Notes under the pieces: generated by a model | Told to the model about the DNA's origin: nothing | Databases searched by the model: none | The model's input: only the letters and a program-made list of their open reading frames with translations | Made by a program: the position numbers and the translations under genes | In this document: positions 35,287 to 43,802 of the stretch, piece by piece | How the letters are laid out: the number at the start of each line of letters is the position of its first letter | Position numbering within the stretch: the stretch's first letter is position 1 | Source: Gari tellinella | Lineage: Eukaryota; Mollusca; Bivalvia; Cardiida; Psammobiidae | DNA length: 64,000 bases | Assembly: GCA_922989275.2 (NCBI GenBank) | Contig: OV277871.1 | Location: 67,375,624 to 67,439,623 of the forward strand | Reading direction: 5' to 3'

Positions 35287-35383
35287 TTGTTTGTTGTGGT
35301 ATGACTGTGTGTGTGTTCTGCTTGAGAGGTGGGTGTTTTGTTTGTGTTTCGTTTCCTGCTTGAGTCTTTTGTATTTATTTGTA
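33925..35383 (+). mobile_element. Penelope-like element copy B, inserted in Gypsy-1 RT
   Basis: Plus-strand, 5'-truncated. Its coding part (33928-34365) begins within FFDTLFPFIYP, after the RT catalytic motif, and stops early at 34363-34365 where copy C has Glu. A 3' region follows with a (GT)n tract at about 35250-35290 and the shared terminus CTTGAGTCTTTTGTATTTAT. The next bases are Gypsy RT again (FKVLPFGLCNVPASF). About nine codons expected between DKPTT and FKVLPFG are absent, so the insertion probably deleted some target. Confidence 0.85.
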
Positions 35384-36028
35384 TCAATTCAAAGTCCTAC
35401 CGTTCGGTCTCTGCAATGTTCCAGCCAGTTTTGAATGATTAAGGAACATGTATTAAAGGGTCTCTGCTTTCAGCGTTGTCTGTGTTATTTAGATGACATC
35501 ATCATTTTTGGTGAGTCTTTTGAAAAGGCTTTAGAAAATTTGGAAATGGTTTTTAAACGTTTTCAGCAGGCAAATTCAAAACTCAAATCTTCAAAATGTT
35601 CCCTGTTTCAAACAAAATGTCATTTTCTAGGACACATTGTCAAGGAGGAAGGCATTTCTTGTGACCCTGCAAAGGTCAATGCAGTCAAAGAGTGGCCAAT
35701 ACCTAGAAATGTCTCGGAGGTTAAATCTTTTCTCGATCTCTGTGGTTACTATAGGAAATTTATACACAAATTTGCTACAAAAGCATATCCTCTGACACGC
35801 CTTACTCGGAAGGAGATTAAATTTTCCTGGTCGACAGACTGTCAGGAGGCATTTGCAAGCTTGAAACAAAGCCTTGTTTCTGCCCCGATTCTTGGTTATT
35901 CTAAAGAAAACGGCATGTTCATTTTAGACACTGATGCGAGTGGCTATGGATTAGGGGCTGTATTAAGTCAAATACAGGATAACAAAGAGAAAGTTATTGC
36001 TTACGCAAGTAAAACTATGAACAAATAA
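35384..36028 (+). pseudogene. Gypsy-1 RT C-terminal part and RNase H N-terminal part
   Basis: Opens with PFGLCNVPASF, shifts frame near 35433, then reads CYLDDIIIFGESF (catalytic YLDD), SKCSLFQTKCHFLGHIV, LCGYYRKFIHKFA, and the RNase H start FILDTDASGYGLGAVLSQ. It ends at YASKTMN, where PLE copy C is inserted. Confidence 0.9.
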
Positions 36029-37617
36029 ATACGAAAGAAGACTCAAGCAGGAAACGCAACACAAACAATACACCCATCTCTAAAGCAGAACACACACACA
36101 GCCATACCATAACAAACACACACAAACACACACACACACACGCAATACCATTCCTTCATCTACACACTAAACAGAAAACAACACGCAAGACAAACATAAA
36201 GCTAAGTGAACATAGGAGCCCGCCTTGGTACGGTCAGTAGCAATCAACAATCAATTATAAATGAATTAACTATTAACAACCACTGGGGGGTTAAACCTGG
36301 GTTTAGGGGCGCCCAACCTCACACTTATCTCCTATATTCACCTATAAAGACGAACAGTGTACATAAAATATAAACCCTGTTCCACAACCTTACAATCAAA
36401 AAGACCGCCAGCACAGTAAGTAAATACATGTAAAACATCTAACAAAATTCTCTGACAGGATTATTAGTAACACGGGAAAGAATTAAACATTCAAGCCCGT
36501 GTTAAAAATAACCCACTATGGCAACGGTCAAATTGTACTCAAGCGACTAGTCTGTAGTCACGAGTAACTGTAAGACATGGGAGGGTTTAGGGTACGACAG
36601 AGAGGGAGAGAAAAACCAAAGCACGAAAATCCGACATAACTCTCCCGGTTAAGGACGGCTTTAGAGATACATCATCATGTAGTGCTAAGCCCTGTCTGTC
36701 GTCGCACAACCAAAGAGGAAAGCATAGTTATCAATTGTAGATTGATCGATAACCAAACGTGAAGTGCGCAGCAATATAGTTGGATCATAATCTTTTTTGA
36801 GGAAAAATCTAATACGTTTCACAAATAGGTTTTGAAAATGCATATGTCCAAGAATCTTACGAAGTCTGTAAATCACATCACCATAAAACTCCGGATGTGA
36901 AATACCTTGCCGCAGAAAAGACTTTAAGTTACATTTATACTTGTTAATGAGAGGAAGATTTCTATAAAAGAATTTAGAAAATGTTTTACGAAGTTTATGA
37001 AATCTGTACCCCTGTTTAAGAAGCTTTTCAGTAATAGTTTTATTACGAATGTGGAAGTCCTCAACAGAGGTACAAGCCCTAGCAAAACGAATAAGTTGTG
37101 AAATATAAACCCCGTAAGATGTAGAACGGGGAACATCGCCATCTAGATGAGGATAGTTTACAATACTAAAATCAAAATCATCTCGTTTATCGTAAATCTT
37201 AGAAGAAACAATACCGTTATATATTAAAAGATCCAAATCTAAAAATGGTGCCGATAAATTTGACTCGTTTGTTTTATTAAGGCGTAATTCTTTTGGGTAA
37301 ATAAAAGGAAACAACGTATCAAAAAATGGGTTGTCTATATTAAAAATATCATCTAGATAGCGCGATGTGTTGTTAAAGGCTTCGATCATATCTGCCTGTG
37401 TATCAGGTTTTAGACTTAGCATAAAGTCCCTCTCATAACAGTACAAAAATAGGTCTGCGACAAGGGGCGCACAGTTTGTACCCATAGGGATACCAATCAC
37501 TTGGCGGTATATGGTACTCCCAAAACGTACATAAATATTATCCAGAAGAAATGATAGTGATTTACAGACATCGGTGCAAGTCCACATAGTGTAATGCTTA
37601 ACCGTGTCATTTGTAAA
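36029..37617 (-). mobile_element. Penelope-like element copy C, inserted in Gypsy-1 RNase H
   Basis: Minus-strand, 5'-truncated. The left edge (AAATAAATACGAAAGAAGAC) is the same terminus as in copies A and B, followed by (CA)n tracts near 36090-36142. The right edge is inside the RT coding region. Gypsy coding resumes immediately at 37621 (SQQNYCSTHRELLAVV) with almost nothing lost. With copy B it makes a 1.4-kb inverted repeat around 645 bp of Gypsy-1. Confidence 0.85.
36685..37587 (-). CDS. PLE copy C reverse transcriptase, C-terminal 300 codons
   Basis: Uninterrupted RT fragment: IYRQVIGIPMGTNCAPLVAD (primer-grip-side motif), YLDDIFN (catalytic Asp pair), then LDLLIYNGIVSSKIYDKRDD, DGDVPRSTSYGVYISQL, and a basic tail ending FGCATTDRA and stop. 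Penelope-like RTs use the YxDD motif in the same setting. The N-terminal palm with the first catalytic Asp is cut off by 5' truncation, so the protein cannot be active. The first ATG is internal to the ancestral ORF. No GIY-YIG nuclease follows, so this may be an endonuclease-less or shortened PLE lineage. Confidence 0.8.
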   Translation of the reverse strand: MWTCTDVCKSLSFLLDNIYVRFGSTIYRQVIGIPMGTNCAPLVADLFLYCYERDFMLSLKPDTQADMIEAFNNTSRYLDDIFNIDNPFFDTLFPFIYPKELRLNKTNESNLSAPFLDLDLLIYNGIVSSKIYDKRDDFDFSIVNYPHLDGDVPRSTSYGVYISQLIRFARACTSVEDFHIRNKTITEKLLKQGYRFHKLRKTFSKFFYRNLPLINKYKCNLKSFLRQGISHPEFYGDVIYRLRKILGHMHFQNLFVKRIRFFLKKDYDPTILLRTSRLVIDQSTIDNYAFLFGCATTDRA

Positions 37618-38585
37618 AAATGCAGTCCCAACAAAATTATTGTTCTACACACAGAGAGCTTCTTGCAGTAGTAACATTCATTAATCAGTTTCGCCATTAT
37701 CTTTGGGGAGGGAAATTTCTAGTTAGGACTTATAATTCTGCAATAAGATGGATAAGAACTTTCAAAAATCCAGAGGGCATGATTGCAAGGTGGTTGACAG
37801 TTTTGGGAACTTACGATTTTGATATTGAACATCGTAAAGGTATAGCTAATACAAATGCAGACGTATTGAGTCGCAAACCCAGAAGGCGATGCAAGAACCC
37901 TGAATGTCATGATTGTCAGTGCGAGTCAATTGTCACAAAGCAAATCACAAAAGGTGAACACACGCCTGTTGTAAAAGTCAGTGCGAAGCAAACTTTGACT
38001 GCAAGTGTAGGTCTTGACAGGCCTGTTGTTGACAAATGTTTGACGGTAAGTGCTGCCTGTGACATTGTCTCTATAGATAGCAATACTAATGATCGCCATG
38101 ATTACACTTGGCTGAACAAATGGAGTCTAAATGATATTGGCTTGTCTCAAAGCAGAGATAAGACAATCAATAGAATAATTTTCCTTAAGACTCAATTCTC
38201 AGAAAAACCATCAAGAAAAGATATCAACGTTGAGTCAAGACAGATCAAAACGTTGTGGGGTCTTTGGGAATCTCTAGTAGTTAAGAACAAAGTTTTATAC
38301 TACAATTGGTATGATGTGGTTGATCATAGTAGTAAACTTATTTTGGTTGCACCATTAGAGATAAGGTCACAGATTTTCAAAGAACTACACGCCAATAAAA
38401 TCTCAGGTCATTTAGGTAGAAATAGAACAATTGCATCTGTCAGAAGATGTTTTTATTGGCCAGGCATGTCATCAGACATTAGACTTTGGATCAAACAATG
38501 CAATCTTTGCGCTAGGCGTAAGACAGGTTCTAGTTTAACCAAATCTCATATGCAGCAATACAAGGTTTTTGCTCCTTTGGACATA
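37618..38585 (+). pseudogene. Gypsy-1 RNase H end and integrase zinc-binding domain
   Basis: STHRELLAVVTFINQFRHYL, ARWLTVLGTYDFDIEHRKG and NTNADVLSRKP finish RNase H. After a linker with the Cys cluster CKNPECHDCQC comes the integrase HHCC finger (ELHANKISGHLG, YWPGMSSDI, QCNLCARRK). The match stops at about 38585, just where the catalytic core should begin. The ORF runs on for 17 unrelated residues to 38636. The missing core is not found elsewhere in the window, although the tail is at 29386-29712. Confidence 0.85.
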
Positions 38586-38931
38586 TTACTGTATTTTAGC
38601 AGTTTAATAGAAAAAAAAGGCATATTTGATTTATAATATTTAGTAATACTAAAGGCATATTTACTCTACAGAATTTAGTAAACTTTGCAGAAAAGTATTT
38701 GTTTATTCTTTCAGTAGGATTTAAATTAAAAATAAGTTTGTCCTATATTTGGTCCAATAGTCCCCATAGTTACAGATATTTTCTTACAGGTTATATTGAT
38801 AAATTTGTGCATGCAATTTTAGATTTAGATTTAGTGTGAAAGTTATTTACAGGAATAAAACACACATTTTTGTGATAAATACTACACTATAAGATAGTTT
38901 GATAGTAAGTCTGTCTAAGCACAGCATCAAC
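38586..38931 (+). other. Junction and possible Gypsy-2 leader
   Basis: AT-rich, non-coding; AAAGGCATATTT is repeated twice near 38618 and 38650. No LTR matching the sequence after Gypsy-2 pol and no primer-binding site were recognised. Gypsy-2 therefore seems to lack its 5' LTR, or its leader begins here. Confidence 0.4.
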
Positions 38932-40235
38932 ATGGCTGAGGCTAAAAAGAAAGTTGCTGTTGACATGATGGATGAAAACATTAAATTTGACATGTTGGAG
39001 GAAGGGAAATCACCAAGCCATGTGCAGAAAGTCACCAAGAAGGAACTGAAAGTGTTAGAGGCATTCAGGTTATTGGATATCCAGCAAAAAGTAGATACCG
39101 AGGCAGATCTTCTTAACCTAGCCACAGTTTTTGGCAAGCCGATAAAAAACAACAGATGTACATACCATGCCTACATTCAAGGAGAGTACACCTATTCCAC
39201 CTATTTCCCCTTCCACAGGAGCCAAACCAAAGAAACTGTTCAGCTACTTGCCAAAGAAAGTCTACTTTGAGCCAGAGAAAGACCTTCCACCAGTATCACC
39301 ATTGCCAGATAAAGACCTTCCACTTGTATCACCATGGCCAGGGAAAACAGGATTGAGCTATCCCAAGATGTCCATCTTTTATGGTCAGGATGGAAAGGGC
39401 GAAGTGACATGGGAGTCATTTAAATTTGAAGTAGAAGCCTTGGTGGATGATAAGATGTTCACAGATAAGCAGATTTGTTTGGGCATGAGGAGAGCTTTAA
39501 GGCCATTCCAGCGACAAAGTCCGACGATTAGGAACAGGAGCTACAGTTAGCGAGATATTGACAGAGCTAGAGAGTGCCTATGGCAATGTAGACTCACCTG
39601 ATGTTGTAATGACAAAGTTTTACACTTGTAGTCAGAAGGAAGGAGAATCGGTGGAAAATTTTGCTTCCAGATTAGAGGAATTGTTTGAGCAGGCAACCAC
39701 ACTAGGAGCATTGAGGAAAAGTGATAGAGAAGTGTTAAGAGGTAAGTTGTATTGAGGATTACAGACTAATTTGAAGATGGCGGCAAGGACAGAATTTAAG
39801 AACACCAAGGAGTATGATATATTCAAGAGGGAATTAAGGGAATTAGAAGCGGAGCTGAAAGGAACAAAGACTCCAGAGACTAAGCCAGCAAAGGCAGCTG
39901 TACCCATGGAGAAAGACACTCCAGTAATGAAGGAAATGATAGATATTCTTCATAAGATGAATGACAGGATTGAAGCCATAGAGAAAGGACAGAAACATGG
40001 ATTCAACCAATACAGAATAGTTGGCAATAGAGGAAGAGGTAATTTTCACACAGGTACAGGCAGAGGCAACTACAGACCACAGAGACCTACAGGATCAACA
40101 ACATTTACACCAACCTGTTTTTACTGCAGTCTCAAGGGTCATGTACAAAGGGATTGTCCTCAGAGATCAGCCGATGTCATCTGCTATAAATGCTCGGAAA
40201 AAGGCCACGTACAAAGGAACTGCCCAAAAGCCTAA
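38932..40235 (+). pseudogene. Gypsy-2 gag (capsid plus two zinc knuckles), broken
   Basis: ATG at 38932 (MAEAKKKVAVDMMDENIKFD) follows a good start context. The capsid-like region reads SIFYGQDGKGEVTWESFKFE, DKQICLGMRRAL, and ESVENFASRLEELFEQATTL, of the kind found in PNMA-like and other metazoan Gypsy gags. Two CCHC knuckles close it: CFYCSLKGHVQRDC and CYKCSEKGHVQRNC (40118-40224). There are frame changes near 39170 and 39540, and an in-frame TGA at 39753-39755 where the next residues continue the same protein. Confidence 0.85.
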
Positions 40236-40250
40236 GTGCTCAGGTAGAAG

Positions 40251-41199
40251 CACAGGGACCTGGCACGATTGATTTTTGAGAGAAAAAATTGTCAAAAGGT
40301 ATATATACAGACAAGGGGTACAACTGAGTGTTAGTACATGCTCACCCTATCTCGACAAAACCGGGCATATCATAAATAATAATTGATAAAACGACACCCT
40401 TTTTGCACTTCTGTCTAGCTTATATAATACCCTTCCATAAAAACATAACATAAAACCAACTGTAAGCATGCACTTTCAAAAGTAATTGCATTTACTCACA
40501 GAAATCAACGACTTTTGGAAAACGGGACAGGTGTTCGTTCACAGCTGAAACCGCATTGACCACTACTGTGTGCTTGTATAGGCGGTAATATCGAACATGA
40601 CAGTCATACAGTTCCATGGATATCCATTTTTTACACCGATCAAAGCTGATTTATACTCAAACCATAACAACAAATTTGCATGTTTTCATCGGCAGTAAAG
40701 CTCTTCTTGTACATGTAGGCTTTTTTGGTACGGCAATGATTTGAGAAGAAATCAGCTTTGATCGGTGTCAAAGCTGTATATTTATGGAACTGTATGACTG
40801 TCATGCTCGATATTACCACCTAAACAAGCGTACAGTAGTTGTCAATGACTGTAACACTCGATTACCGCCTAAACAAGCATACAGTAGTGGTCAATGCTGT
40901 GTTAGCAGTGAACGAACACCTGTCCCGTTTTCCAAAAGTCGTTGATTTCTGTGAGTAAATGCAAATACTGTTGAAAGTGCATCCTTACAGTTGGTTTTAT
41001 GTTATGTTTTTATGGATGGGTATTATATTAGCTAGACAGAAATGCAAAAAGGATGTCGTTTCATCAATTATTATTCGTGATATGACCGCTTTTGTCGAGA
41101 TAGATTGAGAATATACTAACAATAAGTTGTACCCCTTGTCTCTATATATACCTTTTGAAAAAAATTTATCTCAAAAATCAATCGTGCCGGGTCCCTGTG
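40251..41199. mobile_element. 949-bp foldback DNA transposon with 8-bp target duplication (hAT-like)
   Basis: GGTAGAAG occurs at 40243-40250 and again at 41200-41207, a perfect 8-bp target duplication. The element starts CACAGGGACCTGGCACGATT and ends AATCGTGCCGGGTCCCTGTG. The arms pair over nearly the whole length (GAAATCAACGACTTTTGG / CCAAAAGTCGTTGATTTC and so on), leaving a short centre near 40690. Eight-base duplications and CA-G-rich ends fit the hAT superfamily, but no transposase is present. It separates gag from protease of Gypsy-2. Confidence 0.85.
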
Positions 41200-41224
41200 G
41201 GTAGAAGGGTCGGACAGGAGCACT

Positions 41225-41740
41225 ATGAATTTAGACCCTAAGTTGATTGGAGAGGTTAACGAGGCACACATTCAGATCAATAAGGTTGATGCAAAAGCTT
41301 TGCTTGACACAGGTTCTTGTGTCTCTATTATGTCGCATTCTTTTTATAAGGAACATTTAAGTAACATTCCAATCATTAAGTTAGATAGTATTGTGCCTGT
41401 GGAGTGTGCTGATGGGCAAACCCTACCATATTTAGTTTATATAGAAGCACAGTTAGGAATAGTTGAAGGTTTACCTAGATCTAATTTATTAAACTGTATC
41501 TTCTTAGTTTCACCAGACACTGCTTATTCTCAAAGAACACCAATCATATTAGGTACCAATATACTACTTGAACTTTTGACAGATTGCAAAAAGACATTTG
41601 GAGAACAGTTTCTGCAGAAAGCTAACCTGTTCACCTCATGGTTTCTATCTTTCCGGTGTATGGTTCTTAGAGAAAAAGCATTGACTAGGAACAAGAATAG
41701 GATTGCTATTGTTAGAAGTGCTTGTTTAGAAAGGGTTATA
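41225..41740 (+). pseudogene. Gypsy-2 aspartic protease and start of linker
   Basis: Reads INKVDAKALLDTGSCVSIM with the catalytic D-T-G, then a strand region and IILGTNILLELL, the usual C-terminal signature of retropepsins. The ORF from 41225 is intact until the pogo-like insertion at 41741, after which the same frame continues at 42783. As an isolated piece it makes no polyprotein. Confidence 0.8.
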
Positions 41741-42780
41741 CAGTAAAACTCTGATATAGTGAATTTCAGGGGACCACCAGATTTACTTCACTATAAGCAT
41801 ACTTCACTATATTGATATAGTGAAATAATTCGCTATATTTTTTCAACTCAAATATGGATTCATATACTTGTATATGTACAGTGCATAGATCTACATGTAC
41901 ATGTATGTGTAGCTGAATCTGTATTTAAGTGAAATACATGTTATACAACAGTAAATAATAACTATTCATTCATGTAAAGTAACTTTATATGTTTAGGCTA
42001 ATTCAGTGTACAGTCGAACATGCCTTAGTGACCATCTGTTTTAAGAGACTATCTGTCTTATGTGACCTTACTTGAGGCTGAACAGTTTTTACTAGATATT
42101 GAACCTGAATCAGAGACTACCTGTCTTATGTGACAAGTGACCATGAAATGTGACTCCCTTCGGCAATTATCACCCTGTATTTAAAGATTTTAAGATAGTG
42201 TTTTAACACTTTTTAGCACATGGTCAAACATTTATGGTTCAACAATTAGTTATTTGAGCTGTGACATTAACACATTTGAGTGTTTAAGTGTCATTGTAGG
42301 AAATAAATTGAAATGGATTTATATAATAGATCTCTATGATCTTGTTAAATGTATGTAAATTGTAAATACATTGTATAATTTAAGCCTAATCAATTATTAG
42401 ATTATACAATTCTAATTAAATAAAAATGTACTTTAAACATCTTACTGTAACTATTGTATCTATAAAATTAATGAGCTACTTTTATTACTTTACTAAAATA
42501 TCTTCTGATTAGGTAATGTATCGAAGTATGCAAAAAACATACATGCTCAACTAATTATGCCTCCAGGTTCGACTGCACTATAACGCAGGCATTTTATGCA
42601 ATTTTAATCATTTCGGGACCTGAGATTTGATTCACTATAAACGAAACTGCACTATAACCAAATTCACTATAAACATCAAATTTTGTATAGGCTATAGAGG
42701 CTTTTCGCCGGGGAATCGATTTCGATTCACTATAACAAGAAATTCACTGTATCAGAGTTCACTATAACTGGGTTTTACTG
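41741..42780. mobile_element. 1040-bp pogo/Tigger-like element with TA duplication
   Basis: TA at 41739-41740 and 42781-42782 flank ends CAGTAAAACTCTGATATAGT and ACTATAACTGGGTTTTACTG, imperfect inverted copies. CAGTAAAAC-type ends with TA targets are characteristic of pogo/Tigger elements. ACTATA-rich subterminal repeats occur at both sides. A second, nested element may run from about 42014 (CAGTCGAACATGCC) to 42576 (GGTTCGACTG). No transposase. Confidence 0.8.
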
Positions 42781-42782
42781 TA

Positions 42783-43802
42783 CTTAGACCTAATGAAATG
42801 AAGGAGATAGCAGGATATACTGATCAGGAAGTGGACCATCCAACAACAACTGCAATGATACATGAAACAGGAAATAGTAGTCTGCCATCCTATGTTGACA
42901 TTACTCCGACTGTTATTCAGCATGAACACGGATCCAAGTCTCAGGAAGTAAAAGTAACCTTATCCAATATGACAACAAACACCGTTGTAATATCACCTAA
43001 AGCCATTATCTGTGAGATACAGCCAGTAAAGATAGCTGAGGAAGTGTTCGATCACCTTGAAGATGAACAGGCAAAGATCATCATAAATGATCTCAAGATT
43101 GATGAAAACAACGTTTTGGATGACAGTCAAAAGAAGGAACTTGTTGACCTACTTTTACAACACAAGGATATGTTTTCGGGAAGCGACACTGACTTAGGAC
43201 AATGCGACAAGGTCAAACATCGTATAGATCTGTTGAACGATATACCATTTAAGCAGATACACAGGCGAATACCTCCGTCGATGCTTGACGAGGGCAGACA
43301 GCATATTGCACAACTGTTAGCTTGTGGCGTCATCAGGCCATCCAAGAGTCCATGGACATCAAATGTTGTGCTTGTCCGGAAAAAATCGGGAAAATTGAGA
43401 CTCTGCGTCGATTTTCGCATGTTAAACGATCGAACTATAAAGGATTCTTTTGCATTACCACGTATGGAGGAAATTTTCGACTGTTTGCATGGAACCAAGT
43501 ATTTTTCGACAATGGATATGAAGTCAGGATACTACATGGTAGAAGTTGAAGAAGCGCACAAAGAGCGTACAGCCTTCACAGTAGGATCTATTGGTTTCTA
43601 TGAATATAACCGACTCCCTATGGGACTTTCCAACTCCCCAGCGACGTTCCAACGCTTAATGCAAGAATGCCTTGGGGATCTAAACATGCGGATATGTTTA
43701 ATCTACTTAGATGACCTCATTATATTCAGTTCGTCATTCGAAGAACATCTGGAACGACTCGAATTAGTCTTCAATCGGCTGAAATTTGAAGTTGACACCT
43801 GA
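42783..43802 (+). pseudogene. Gypsy-2 linker and reverse transcriptase
   Basis: After a linker, RT begins with FKQIHRRIPPSMLDEGRQHI and GVIRPSKSPWTSNVVLV. Counting from 42798, motif A STMDMKSGYY has its Asp at residue 240, and YLDD is at 303-306 with RLPMGLSNSPATF before it. All catalytic Asp residues are present. The frame is lost at 43786-43802 by what looks like a one-base indel, and pol continues in the next frame. Confidence 0.9.

Noticed and set aside
35187..35434. ORFs over the (GT)n tract
   Set aside because: Microsatellite inside the PLE 3' region; cysteine/valine or histidine/threonine runs only.
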